Positions 8,312 to 17,891 of a DNA stretch of 64,000 nt are shown in pieces. The DNA is taken from assembly GCA_937127445.1 (NCBI GenBank), contig CAKZLY010000028.1:1-64000 (forward strand), written 5' to 3'. How positions within the stretch are numbered: position 1 is the stretch's first letter; every line of letters begins with the position of its first letter. A program made the translations under genes and the position numbers. Origin of the DNA: Eximiradius sp. (GTDB taxonomy: Bacteria > Bacteroidota > Ignavibacteria > Kapaibacteriales > UBA2268). Below the pieces are notes generated by a model, which worked only from the letters and a program-made list of their open reading frames with translations, was not told the DNA's origin and made no database searches.

Positions 8312-9862
8312 TTATTGAATCCTATCAATCCAAGATTGTGAAAAACCAAATTTCAATGCAGTTGCAGTAGCTTCCTCCATACTGCTGAAATACCCAAATC
8401 GTACTCGGTACCATTGACGATCGCGTACAATTTGTGGTGATATATATGCATCTATGTTATGTCTCATTTTTATTTCCCTAATCCAGTTTTTAGCATCTTC
8501 AAGGGAAGGAGTGGCATATACTTGGATTGTGTAAATTTCCTCCTTCGCAACTTTATTGTTATTTAACGCAATATCGTTAGCATTGGTTACATTTTTTTTA
8601 GCTACTGGAGAGATGTTTCTTTTTACCAGTAATGTTTTAGCTTCTTCTGAACGAACATTTGAAGCCATATTAAGTTTAGTTTCTTCAGGTTTATCTGGTT
8701 TTTGAGTTAGTTTTGTTTCTTTTTGGGTAATTTGACTGTCGATATTTTTGGGGACCGTTTGCTCATTATTTTCGGTTTTATCTGGTTCTTGAATTTCATG
8801 CTTTATTTGTTCTTTTGCTTTTGCCATTTCAGGAGTTTTTTGAGCCTCTACTGGTTTTGTGTCTTTAACTTGTTTAGGTATTTGTTTTTCCGAATGATCG
8901 CTAAACAATTTCGAACTAATAAGATTTATTCTTTGGTACCCAAAATTATCCCATATGTAATACAACGCGATTCCAGAAACAGCGAACAGCAAAAAAACAG
9001 CAGGATATTTTAATAAAGAGAAAAATGATATTTTTCTTATATGCTTATCTTTCTTTGTAGTTTGTTGTTCTTTCGACTTTTTACTTTTATTATCTATCTC
9101 ATTTAGGGGCTCGCTTAATGATTCATTGATTATTGTTCGAGAAGTATTATTAAAATTAATTGGAGGAACCCCAGTGTCTGGAATATTAGAAGGACTATCA
9201 GTATTGATATCGGATAGTATTAAAAATAAAGAAGGGTTATTTTCATCATCAAAAGACATATTATTTGTTTCTTCTTGATATTCTTCTTCAAAATTCTCGA
9301 TAGTTTCTTTTTTTTCTTTACTTTTCTTAATTTCTTTTTCTAATTCTTTGATAAATGCGCTATCAAGTTCTAAAGAAGATATACTTTCAGTATTTTCGCT
9401 TTCAGTTTCAAGATGTTCAGCTGCAGTAAATAATTGTTTGTATTCTTGTGGTTTTTCACTTGCTATTTCAACCTCGTCACCAAAAAGATACTCGCTCTCA
9501 GGTTGCTGTTCTTCAATTTCTTGCGTTTGATTTTGGCTTTCGGTATAAGCGGTTGAAAAAGCCTCTTCAATATTATCATTTTCTATATTTTCAGATACAA
9601 TCTGATCAGATGTTTGCTCTTGCTCGAATATATCCCAAATAGAACCTTTAGCAGGTGGTGCGAGTATTTCCTCTTGTGAAGGTAAACTTTCTTCTTGTAT
9701 CAGTTCAGTAGTTTCAGAATTTTCATTTTCATCATCGAAAGAAGGTACGGTTCCTGGATAATTCTGTTGCGTTGCGAGCAAAAAAGTATCATCATCGGGT
9801 TCACCAGGTGTAAATCCAGCATTTTCTTCGGATCTCAATATTTCAGAGAAAATTTGTTTCAT
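8312..9862 (-). CDS. SPOR-domain membrane protein with long acidic N-terminal region
   Basis: A 516-residue protein. About 270 N-terminal residues are very Glu/Asp/Ser-rich and low in complexity, probably disordered and cytoplasmic. One membrane helix follows (YPAVFLLFAVSGIALYYIW, near 285-305), then a Lys/Glu/Pro-rich linker, and finally a SPOR domain (EEIYTIQVYATPSLEDAKNWI to the end) that would bind peptidoglycan strands stripped of stem peptides. The layout recalls FtsN/DedD, but the large acidic cytoplasmic tail is unusual. Its ATG overlaps the stop of the upstream barrel gene (TAATG), so the two are translationally coupled. Confidence 0.82.
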   Translation of the reverse strand: MKQIFSEILRSEENAGFTPGEPDDDTFLLATQQNYPGTVPSFDDENENSETTELIQEESLPSQEEILAPPAKGSIWDIFEQEQTSDQIVSENIENDNIEEAFSTAYTESQNQTQEIEEQQPESEYLFGDEVEIASEKPQEYKQLFTAAEHLETESENTESISSLELDSAFIKELEKEIKKSKEKKETIENFEEEYQEETNNMSFDDENNPSLFLILSDINTDSPSNIPDTGVPPINFNNTSRTIINESLSEPLNEIDNKSKKSKEQQTTKKDKHIRKISFFSLLKYPAVFLLFAVSGIALYYIWDNFGYQRINLISSKLFSDHSEKQIPKQVKDTKPVEAQKTPEMAKAKEQIKHEIQEPDKTENNEQTVPKNIDSQITQKETKLTQKPDKPEETKLNMASNVRSEEAKTLLVKRNISPVAKKNVTNANDIALNNNKVAKEEIYTIQVYATPSLEDAKNWIREIKMRHNIDAYISPQIVRDRQWYRVRFGYFSSMEEATATALKFGFSQSWIDRIQ

Positions 9863-11505
9863 TAATATTGCCAGATTATTCCAATTTTGGCAAACAAACC
9901 TCTTTCTTTATATCCATTCCAATAGTAAATATTTGAACCTAACAAGTTATTAAAATTTGCAAAAAATACAAAATTATTATTGATAATATAATCGGTATTA
10001 AATGAAAAATCTAAATAGCTTTCTAACTTTTTGTCGTTTTTATTTGATATATCGTTTTCACTAAGATAACTTAAAGATATATCAAAACCTAATTTTTCAA
10101 AAAATACTTTCCTATAAGATATATTAGATTTGAAGAATGGATGATAGGGAATAGGACCATCGGAATTATTCAATTTACTTAGAGATAAAATAGTGCTTAA
10201 AACAATTTTATCGCTTTTAGTAATATACCATAATAATTCAGGAGAGATTTCAAGAATTGTTCCCTGATCATATCCTAAATTGAAAGTGTTATTGTTTGTT
10301 TCATCAAAAAAACATAATCTATCAGCAATTCTCCAACTAATATTTGCAGTTGCAAATATATTTTCGGTTGGATGATAGGTAAGAGAACCGTTAATCAAAG
10401 CAATATTGTATGAATAATCTAAATTAGCAGAAAAATCTAAATAAGGATTTTGATAAAACCTGTCACTAAAAGATTTATTTTCTAAGCCGCTTATGAATGA
10501 ACTTTTTACAGTAAATAACTCGTTTATTCTATATTCAATCTGGGATTCTAATAGTAAACCACCCCGAGATGTTTCATTTGAATTTGTCGCGCTCTGCAAC
10601 CCAATGTTACCAGATATGCTAAATTCGTCAGAGAAATAGGAAAAACCACCTGCTACTTCAATAAAACTAACGGAGTTTTTTCTGAGTGAGTGGAAATCAA
10701 CAAGAATTTCGCCATTAATTAAGAAGTCATTCCAATAATTTTTTACATTAAGAAATCCTTTTATTTCATTATCGACAGAGTTTCGAGATGGATGATAACT
10801 TAATGATTTGCTATTTGCAGACAATTGTAAAGAATTAATATCGAAACCAGTGTTAAATAAAACACCTTCGTAAGCGCCGTTTGTTTCTAATTTAATTCCA
10901 TAATTACTTGCATTTCTATCAAAATAATCATCATTATTTAAAGAAACTTGATTTGCATATAAATTATAATTTTTAGAATTAAAGAAAATAGATGAACGCG
11001 TCCTGCTCCCACCGAAAATCCAGAATTTATCAGGAGCAATGTAGTCAGAAAATAAATTCACGCCAAATTTATTATATTCTGAGCGTTTATATTCGCCAGA
11101 GCTGCTTTCGTAGTTGATATAGCCATATAAATCGTAACCTTCAACTTTTTGGCGAGCACCCAAAGTGATTTCAGGTGTGAAAAACATTCCGATGCTGCTT
11201 CTTACATTAATTTTAGGGAATGTTTTTGAGATAGTTTTTGTGGGCAAAGTGTCTGGTGCAAGCAGAAGAGAGGAGTGTTTTTCATATGAATTAATTGAAT
11301 CAAGTTCCTCTTTTATTAGCTTATTTACTCTTGTTGGTAATTGCTTCATTCCAGATTTAACATTGACTTGCTCAACACCTTCAATAATAAAATTAGGTAA
11401 TTCAAGCGGTTTTGGCGTTTCTTGCGGAGGATTAGTCTGAGCGAATGAGTAATTATTCAGACCAATCAAAATACACATTATAATAATATTTTTTTTCATT
11501 CTCAT
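9862..11505 (-). CDS. Predicted outer-membrane beta-barrel protein
   Basis: A 547-residue protein with a signal peptide (KKNIIIMCILIGLNNYSFAQ). A short periplasmic segment holds PNFIIEGVEQVNVKSG, which resembles the signalling or N-terminal segments of Bacteroidota barrel proteins. From about residue 100 to the end it consists of alternating aromatic/polar strands ending in GLFAKIGIIWQY, as expected of an outer-membrane barrel. It is not a recognised TonB receptor because no plug domain is visible. It sits between the TPR gene and the SPOR gene (TAATG overlap with the latter), so it is probably the outer-membrane member of that four-gene cassette. Function unknown. Confidence 0.75.
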   Translation of the reverse strand: MRMKKNIIIMCILIGLNNYSFAQTNPPQETPKPLELPNFIIEGVEQVNVKSGMKQLPTRVNKLIKEELDSINSYEKHSSLLLAPDTLPTKTISKTFPKINVRSSIGMFFTPEITLGARQKVEGYDLYGYINYESSSGEYKRSEYNKFGVNLFSDYIAPDKFWIFGGSRTRSSIFFNSKNYNLYANQVSLNNDDYFDRNASNYGIKLETNGAYEGVLFNTGFDINSLQLSANSKSLSYHPSRNSVDNEIKGFLNVKNYWNDFLINGEILVDFHSLRKNSVSFIEVAGGFSYFSDEFSISGNIGLQSATNSNETSRGGLLLESQIEYRINELFTVKSSFISGLENKSFSDRFYQNPYLDFSANLDYSYNIALINGSLTYHPTENIFATANISWRIADRLCFFDETNNNTFNLGYDQGTILEISPELLWYITKSDKIVLSTILSLSKLNNSDGPIPYHPFFKSNISYRKVFFEKLGFDISLSYLSENDISNKNDKKLESYLDFSFNTDYIINNNFVFFANFNNLLGSNIYYWNGYKERGLFAKIGIIWQY

Positions 11506-11527
11506 AGTAACTATAATTAATTGTTAA

Positions 11528-14500
11528 TTATTGTTTTATTCTTCTCAATCTTGATTTTGCAGTTTTACCAAAGTCATCATCGGGTCTGAGATTTTCAAGT
11601 ATTTGATACATCTCCCGAGCAAGTTCCATACGATTTAACTTTTCGTAACACTCACCAAGACTTAGTAGAGAAAGAGAGAACCAATCTTCGTATCCTGTAA
11701 AGTTTTCCTTAACAATGTTTAATTCTTCGATTGCTTTTTCACAATCATTTATTCGTATATAGATTTCACCCAATCTATATTGAGCTTCAGAAGCAAAAGA
11801 AGGATTTCCTTCTTCCTTTGATAATATCCTAAAATGAACTAAAGCAGAATCGAACATTAATTTTGTTCTATAATACATTGCAACACGATAGCGACTGAAA
11901 TCACCATATTCTGTGTGAGGGAAATTATCAGCAACTGATTTAAGTTTATTTACAGCCCCCAAAGTATCCAACAGGAGGAGTCTAATCAAAGCACGTTCAA
12001 ATCCAGCTTGTGCAGCTGTTTCGTGAGTATTGTAGCTTGTTTCAAGAAGAGAAAAAATAGTGTCGGCTTTAAGCGGGTTGTTAATTTGCTTTTGTAATAA
12101 TCCATATTCTAATAATCCAAGCGGCGCATAATCACTTTTAGGATATTGTTTTGCAAGTTTTTCAAATGTTTCAGAAGCTTTCTTATATTCATTCATACTA
12201 ATGTAACTTTTGCCCATCAAAAACATTGCTTCTGCATTTTTTTCATTATCTGGATATTTATTAATGAAATTTTCAAATTCAGAAACTGCATCATTAAATT
12301 TGCGTCCTGTATAAAACATTTCAGCTCTTTTATACTTAAATTCTTGAATATAAGGTGATTCAGGGTTTGATTCGATATATTTATCTGCAATTTTAATTGC
12401 TTCGTCTTCTCTTCCCATCGCCATAAGTGCAAATTGAACACTTCTCATAGCTTCGGCAGCAAGTTCATTACTCGGGAATGTTTGAATAATATATTGATAA
12501 CCTTTTATAGCTTCTTCATAATTACCCAAATTATAGTAACAATCTGCTATTGCGTAATATGCTCTTGGAACTAAATTGCTTTGCGGATATGCTTTAATCA
12601 TGAAATTAAAATTATCAATAGCTTCAGCATACTTCTTTTGTTGGAAACGTATCCATCCGATAAGATACAAAGCATTAGGCGAATATGGTGAATTGGTATA
12701 ACGATTAGCAAATTCTAATAAGGCAGTTATAGATTGTTCAAATTTCTGCATTCTATAATATGCATGAGCAAGCTGATATGCAGAATATTGTCCTTCTTCT
12801 GAATTTGGTGCTAATCTAAAAGCTTTCTGATATGCTTCTGCAGCTTTTGAATAATTTTTGTTTAAATAATAACCATCTCCCTGTCGAGTTAATACTTCGA
12901 CAGCATAATCTGATTTAGGAAATTCTTTGACTAATTGGTCAAATATTCTGGAAGATTGTTCAAAATTTTTAAGTCTAAAATGGGACCAACCTAATCCGTA
13001 TAGTGCTTCTTCACGTCTACGAGAAAGTGGATATTCATCAATTATTTTTCTGTAGATTTGTGCTGAATTGTTAAGCAAATCGGAACGGTAGTACGCTTCG
13101 GCTAACCAAAAATATGCCTCGTCTATATTTTTCGATTTTTCATTATCTGAAATATAGCTTAATAATGGCTTAATTGCTTCCGAACTTCTAAGAGATAAGA
13201 CTAAAGCTATTCCTTGTTTCAATCTTGCTTCATTTATATATAAATTCTTGTTTTGAACAAAAATTTCATCACTATTTATAGCAAGCTGTTCGGCTTGTTT
13301 GTATTCACTATATGCCTTATCATATAACTTTAATTCAAGGTAAGTCGCCCCCAGAAGTAGTGAAGCACGTATTGCTGTCCTGCCATCAAGAACCTCTCTA
13401 TTGGCACGTTCTAAATCTTTTTTTGCCTGCACAAAATTACCAGATTCGTAATTCATTTGCCCTAATTCTAATAAGACATTACCCGTAAATCTATAACTTG
13501 CCTTAAGAGAGAGTGTGTATAGTTCTTTGCGAGCATTTGAAGTATCGCCTTTTTCCTTCAAGGAAATAGCTCTGTATAATTGAGCAAGAGATTTGTTAAT
13601 GTCGTTATTATCTTCAACATTCTTAATTATTGCATCAAAATAGTTTATTGCAAGCTCGTAATTATTTTGATTTAATGAGGCCCAACCAGCCCCTAATTTA
13701 GCACTGTAAATCAAATATGAGTTGGGATAGTTTTCAATAAGTTGATTATATGAAGCAATTGCAGCATCATAATTTTTTGATAAGTTGAAAGCTTCTGCTT
13801 TGAGATAAATTATTTTCTCTTGATAAGCATCAATATTTGTTTGCTTTTCGAATTTTTTCGCATCTGACTGTGCTGCCAGAATGATTCTATTGATGGTTTC
13901 GGCTCTTTCAATTGCCAAAAGGGCAGAGCGGTTGTCTCTTAACATTAAGTGATTATTTGCTTCCCTGATGTATGAAGCTATAATAGTATTTCTATAAGGA
14001 TATTTGATCTGCAACAACTTATAAGCTTCTATTGCTTTTTTATAATCATTGTTCATTTCATAAATAGCACCGCTAGCGTAAATTGCATCGTCTGTAAATT
14101 CGCCATATTCATAACTTTTCACTAATTCTTCAAAAATTGAAGCTGCTTCGAAATGTTTGCCCTGGTTAGCTAAAGCAATACCATTCCAATATAGTGCTTG
14201 ATGTGCTATATATCGATACACACTATCACGTCTTAGCCTGAAATTCAAATCTGCAGCATTTTTTGCATATTCAAAGTTTTTTACGGCATCAGCATATTTT
14301 TTTCGTTCAAATTCAATAAAGCCAATTTTTAAGTATGAATGAGGAATTAGTGGTGAATTTGAATTTGTTATGATGTATTCATTTATCTGGGCTATTGCAA
14401 TTGAATGATTTCCTGAGTGTAAATCAATATCAGCTTGCAAAAGGATCGCTTTATCATATGCAGCTGTGAAAGGATATTCCTTAATAAGTTGCATAAGTTT

Positions 14501-14650
14501 TATTTCAGATTGACGGAGCAATCTAATATCATAAATTTTCTCAATTTCGATAAATTCTTTACTTCCATAATTATAATATGGAGAGTTAATTTGAGAATTT
14601 GCAGTATAACAAACAAATACAAGAGATAATAATAATGTGAGATTTTTCAT
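11528..14650 (-). CDS. Large periplasmic tetratricopeptide-repeat protein
   Basis: A 1040-residue protein with a signal peptide (KNLTLLLSLVFVCYTANSQ) followed almost entirely by TPR helices. Repeats such as YDAAIASYNQLIENYPNS, YAEAIDNFNFMIKAYPQS and YEEAIKGYQYIIQTFPSN show the W/Y..G..Y..A...Y consensus and the YP spacing typical of BamD/YbgF-like periplasmic TPRs. It would serve as a protein-binding scaffold in the periplasm. It is the first gene of a minus-strand cassette (TPR, barrel, SPOR, TonB) with a 22-base gap to the barrel gene. Its length, about four times that of YbgF/CpoB, sets it apart from the classical Tol-Pal partner. Confidence 0.88.
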   Translation of the reverse strand: MKNLTLLLSLVFVCYTANSQINSPYYNYGSKEFIEIEKIYDIRLLRQSEIKLMQLIKEYPFTAAYDKAILLQADIDLHSGNHSIAIAQINEYIITNSNSPLIPHSYLKIGFIEFERKKYADAVKNFEYAKNAADLNFRLRRDSVYRYIAHQALYWNGIALANQGKHFEAASIFEELVKSYEYGEFTDDAIYASGAIYEMNNDYKKAIEAYKLLQIKYPYRNTIIASYIREANNHLMLRDNRSALLAIERAETINRIILAAQSDAKKFEKQTNIDAYQEKIIYLKAEAFNLSKNYDAAIASYNQLIENYPNSYLIYSAKLGAGWASLNQNNYELAINYFDAIIKNVEDNNDINKSLAQLYRAISLKEKGDTSNARKELYTLSLKASYRFTGNVLLELGQMNYESGNFVQAKKDLERANREVLDGRTAIRASLLLGATYLELKLYDKAYSEYKQAEQLAINSDEIFVQNKNLYINEARLKQGIALVLSLRSSEAIKPLLSYISDNEKSKNIDEAYFWLAEAYYRSDLLNNSAQIYRKIIDEYPLSRRREEALYGLGWSHFRLKNFEQSSRIFDQLVKEFPKSDYAVEVLTRQGDGYYLNKNYSKAAEAYQKAFRLAPNSEEGQYSAYQLAHAYYRMQKFEQSITALLEFANRYTNSPYSPNALYLIGWIRFQQKKYAEAIDNFNFMIKAYPQSNLVPRAYYAIADCYYNLGNYEEAIKGYQYIIQTFPSNELAAEAMRSVQFALMAMGREDEAIKIADKYIESNPESPYIQEFKYKRAEMFYTGRKFNDAVSEFENFINKYPDNEKNAEAMFLMGKSYISMNEYKKASETFEKLAKQYPKSDYAPLGLLEYGLLQKQINNPLKADTIFSLLETSYNTHETAAQAGFERALIRLLLLDTLGAVNKLKSVADNFPHTEYGDFSRYRVAMYYRTKLMFDSALVHFRILSKEEGNPSFASEAQYRLGEIYIRINDCEKAIEELNIVKENFTGYEDWFSLSLLSLGECYEKLNRMELAREMYQILENLRPDDDFGKTAKSRLRRIKQ

Positions 14651-14814
14651 ATTAAATAATAATTATTCATTATAACAAACAGCAATAAATTAAATTTAAA
14701 TATTTTTTTGAGATGTTAATTTATGCTGCATTGTAAATATATAAAAATATATTCATTTAAAAAAGAGATGATTAATTTTAAAATTAGTGTCTTTGAAGAA
14801 GTCTAATAGACAAC

Positions 14815-14850
14815 AAAAAAGGCTGCGGCAAATAATTTGCACAGCCTTTT
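14815..14850 (-). terminator. Rho-independent terminator after the DUF6580 gene
   Basis: Read on the minus strand, an A-rich 5' side leads into a GGCTG...CAGCC stem extended by GCAAA/TTTGC, followed by TTTTTT. It lies 23 bases after the stop of the gene at 14873-15376. Confidence 0.85.
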
Positions 14851-14872
14851 CTTAAATAAACAAATGAAATAT

Positions 14873-15376
14873 TTATCTTGATACCGAAAGAGATGGTAGG
14901 TACTTTATTGATAATTCATAAGTTCCAAACATAGCAGCAGAGTATAATATAGCCGATGAGACGGTATTTCTGAAAAATGGAATTGCCATTTCATAGCAAT
15001 TAATCAAACCATTTAAATCGTGGCTATACATTTCTGAGGTAATCCATACAGAAAAATTGGTAACAATAAAAAAGAGAACTGCACCAACGATTGAATTTGT
15101 TAATACAGATTTTACATTTATTTTCTTTGTTTTTGAGCCCAAATAAATAATTAATGCAAATGAAGCATAAACAGCAAACATATCATAATGAAAGCCTAAA
15201 AAAGCATCGCTGATTAGCATAGCAGCAATAGGAACAACATAGGCAAGCTTTCTGTTTGATATACACGCACCACTGAAAAGGGCAAGCGAAATGATAGGGG
15301 AAAAATTAGGTGCAATCGAAATAAATCTCGATAATACTGCTAATACAATTAATGCGATTGGAAAGATGAAATTCAT
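14873..15376 (-). CDS. DUF6580-like integral membrane protein
   Basis: A 167-residue protein with four to five hydrophobic helices. The N-terminal PIALIVLAVLSRFISIAPNFSPI and central LAYVVPIAAMLISDAFLGFHYDM segments match the DUF6580 family, small membrane proteins related in fold to ECF-transporter S components. Such proteins probably bind or move a small solute, but no ECF energising genes are present here. It is preceded by the small charged gene (15444-15674) on the same strand after a 67-base gap and is followed by a strong terminator. Confidence 0.75.
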   Translation of the reverse strand: MNFIFPIALIVLAVLSRFISIAPNFSPIISLALFSGACISNRKLAYVVPIAAMLISDAFLGFHYDMFAVYASFALIIYLGSKTKKINVKSVLTNSIVGAVLFFIVTNFSVWITSEMYSHDLNGLINCYEMAIPFFRNTVSSAILYSAAMFGTYELSIKYLPSLSVSR

Positions 15377-15443
15377 TTTTACTAACCTACAAAATTAATT
15401 TGACATTCAATTTAGTTTACATAATATAGATTATATTGCATTT

Positions 15444-15674
15444 TTATTCTTTATCAGTTTCACTTTCTTTTTTTTCTTTAAGTATGTTTTTCAGCTTGTT
15501 CGTAATCTTTTGTTTTTTATCTTCTTGCTCATTGATCAAATTTTTTATTGATTTCAGAACATGAGAATCCTCCGATTCAACTCTCGATTGTATTTTCTTA
15601 ATCATTTCTTTTACAATCATATCCCGAAGCATTTTCTCTTGATGTGGATCCAGGTCAATGTTTTTCTTCGACAT
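15444..15674 (-). CDS. Small charged helical protein, unknown
   Basis: A 76-residue, highly charged and probably fully helical protein (MSKKNIDLDPHQ, then Lys/Glu-rich helices). No family is recognised. The ATG at 15674 is well supported by GGAGG with five bases spacing; an upstream in-frame TTG at 15686 lies before that site. It follows dihydroorotase by 21 bases on the same strand and may be its operon partner. The lack of hydrophobic segments indicates a cytoplasmic protein. Confidence 0.6.
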   Translation of the reverse strand: MSKKNIDLDPHQEKMLRDMIVKEMIKKIQSRVESEDSHVLKSIKNLINEQEDKKQKITNKLKNILKEKKESETDKE

Positions 15675-15695
15675 AATGACCTCCAATTTTCAAAT

Positions 15696-16979
15696 TTACA
15701 AGGTAGACGACCAAAGTTTCCCATTATTAATGGCAAATTTTGGACGACCTTTTAGTTTCATATTTTCGTAAGGCATATTTTTTGAAATAGACATAAACTT
15801 GTTACTACTTACTATCCATTCTTCATTAGGTGCAAATATAGTTAAGTTAGCTTTTTCATTTTTCTTTATTTCTATTTGCTTTAAATTCAATATCTTACGT
15901 GGATTAATCGACATCAGTTCAACAATTTTACTTAATTCTATATTAAATAAATGATATAAATTGTTTAATATCAACCCAATAGATGTTTCCAGGCCGGTAA
16001 TTCCACAAGGAGCTTTCTCAAATTCAACTTCTTTCTCGTGCAATGCATGCGGAGCATGATCCGTCGCGATACAATCAATAATGCCTTCTTTTATTCCTTC
16101 CAATAAAGCATTGATGTCTTCTTTTGAACGGAGTGGTGGGTTCATTTTTAAATTTGTATTGTAGCTATCTAATAATTCGTGAGATAAAAATAAATGATGA
16201 GGTGTTACTTCACAACTAACTCGCAAACCTTTCATTTTGGCACTTCTTATCAATTCTACACTGCCTTTTGTGCTAATGTGCTGCAAATGCAAACGACGAT
16301 TCCCAGAATATTCCGCAAGTAAAATATCGCGAGCTACAATAATTTCCTCGGCAATTCTTGGATATCCTTTTAACCCAAGTTTTATAGAAAGCTCGCATTC
16401 ATCCATCGCGAAATTTTTAGTCAAGGAGTGGTCCTCGCAATGTTCAGCAATAAGCAAATCCCTAGTTGTTGCATAATCAAAAGCACGTCGAAGCATTTCA
16501 GAAGATTCAATGCTTCTACCATCATCGGTAAACATTACAACGCCCGCATCGTCAAGTTCTAACATTGGTGATATTAATTTACCTTCTCTCTTCTGACTGA
16601 TTGAACCAGCAATATAAACGTCAACTAATAAATCTTTTGATTTGTTTTTAATATATTCGACAACAGTTACATCGTCGATTGACGGTTCAGTGTTTGGCAT
16701 ACACACAACAGCCGTAAATCCGCCGTTTGCTGCTGCATCTGTTCCCGTTTTAATTGTTTCTTTGTATTCAAAACCTGGTTCTCGTAAATGAGTGTGAATA
16801 TCAATAAATCCAGGAGCTGCAACCAATTGGCTGCCATCAATAATTTCAGTAGATGAATCAACAATGCATTCTTCATTTGAACAATGCTCGATAATACCAT
16901 CCTTGATATATAAGTTGACTATTTTATCAAAATTTTCAGTTGGATTGATTACTCTAATGTTTTTAAAAAGAATATTCAT
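15696..16979 (-). CDS. pyrC: Dihydroorotase
   Basis: A 427-residue class I dihydroorotase (amidohydrolase fold) that cyclises carbamoyl-aspartate to dihydroorotate in pyrimidine synthesis, in the cytoplasm. The zinc-binding HTHLREPGFEYKETIKTG motif (near residue 60), the C(E)VTPHHLFLSHE and QHIST segments, and the catalytic ATDHAPH motif are all present, so it should be active and is not a dihydropyrimidinase-like paralogue. AGGAGA lies just upstream of the ATG at 16979. No other pyr gene is adjacent; the neighbour upstream is a divergently read pyrophosphatase. Confidence 0.93.
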   Translation of the reverse strand: MNILFKNIRVINPTENFDKIVNLYIKDGIIEHCSNEECIVDSSTEIIDGSQLVAAPGFIDIHTHLREPGFEYKETIKTGTDAAANGGFTAVVCMPNTEPSIDDVTVVEYIKNKSKDLLVDVYIAGSISQKREGKLISPMLELDDAGVVMFTDDGRSIESSEMLRRAFDYATTRDLLIAEHCEDHSLTKNFAMDECELSIKLGLKGYPRIAEEIIVARDILLAEYSGNRRLHLQHISTKGSVELIRSAKMKGLRVSCEVTPHHLFLSHELLDSYNTNLKMNPPLRSKEDINALLEGIKEGIIDCIATDHAPHALHEKEVEFEKAPCGITGLETSIGLILNNLYHLFNIELSKIVELMSINPRKILNLKQIEIKKNEKANLTIFAPNEEWIVSSNKFMSISKNMPYENMKLKGRPKFAINNGKLWSSTL

Positions 16980-17172
16980 CAGCTCTCCTAAAAATTGTAA
17001 AATTACATTTTATAAAATTAATAAAATATCCAAATACATAAAAGTAATATTATTATCTTTCTCTGTTATTGTACATTGTATTAAATTGTCGATAAGTTTA
17101 GTTGAAAACGAAAATATTACTATTATTCAATCGTCTCTCGAATTTTATTAATTAACAATTTATACGTATACT

Positions 17173-17889
17173 ATGGCTAATGTAAGCGATATTTGGGATT
17201 TAGTTGGTCTTCGGTACAAATCTCATCCGTGGCATGGTGTGCACATCGGAGACAATGCGCCCGAAATTGTTACGGCATTTATCGAGGCAACTCCAAGCGA
17301 CACGGTAAAATACGAAGTTGATAAAAAAACTGGGTATTTGAAGGTAGATAGACCTCAAAAGTATTCTAATGTTTTGCCAGCATTGTATGGGTTTATTCCT
17401 CAAACTTATTGCGCAGAATCAGTAGCTGATTATTGTATGGAGAAATCTGGCAGAACTGGCATTATTGGAGATGGGGACCCTATTGATATTTGTGTATTCA
17501 CAGAAAAGAATATTACTCACGGTGATATTTTAGTTCAGGCGGTGCCTATAGGGGGATTTAGAATGATTGATGGTGGCGAAGCCGACGACAAACTAATAGC
17601 AGTGCTTAAAGGTGATGAAGTGTATAAAAATTGGCTTGATGTAAGTGATTGTCCTGTTACAATGATCGACAGATTAAAACACTATTTTCTAACTTATAAA
17701 GATATGCCAGGTAGTGAATCATCTCGGTGTGAAATTGTGCAAATTTATGACAGAGACGAAGCCTTAGAAGTTATCGAGCGAAGCAGGCGAGATTATATTG
17801 CAAAATTTGGCAAACTGGAGAACAAACTATCTATTGCTGCAATGGAAGCTTTTGCACTCGGATTTAACATGAAAAAGCTTCCACTTTAA
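17173..17889 (+). CDS. ppa: Family I inorganic pyrophosphatase
   Basis: A 238-residue soluble pyrophosphatase that hydrolyses PPi to drive biosynthesis in the cytoplasm. The family I signature is seen as GDGDPIDICVFTEKNI, with further metal ligands in GGEADDKLIAVLKGD and the YG(F)IPQTYC segment. It is longer than the 175-residue bacterial type, with ~45 extra N-terminal residues (WDLVGLRYKSHPWHGVHIG), a form also seen in other Bacteroidota. The ATG has no clear Shine-Dalgarno. It stands alone: divergent from pyrC and ending two bases before the stop of dusB on the other strand. Confidence 0.92.
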   Translation: MANVSDIWDLVGLRYKSHPWHGVHIGDNAPEIVTAFIEATPSDTVKYEVDKKTGYLKVDRPQKYSNVLPALYGFIPQTYCAESVADYCMEKSGRTGIIGDGDPIDICVFTEKNITHGDILVQAVPIGGFRMIDGGEADDKLIAVLKGDEVYKNWLDVSDCPVTMIDRLKHYFLTYKDMPGSESSRCEIVQIYDRDEALEVIERSRRDYIAKFGKLENKLSIAAMEAFALGFNMKKLPL

Positions 17890-17891
17890 TA

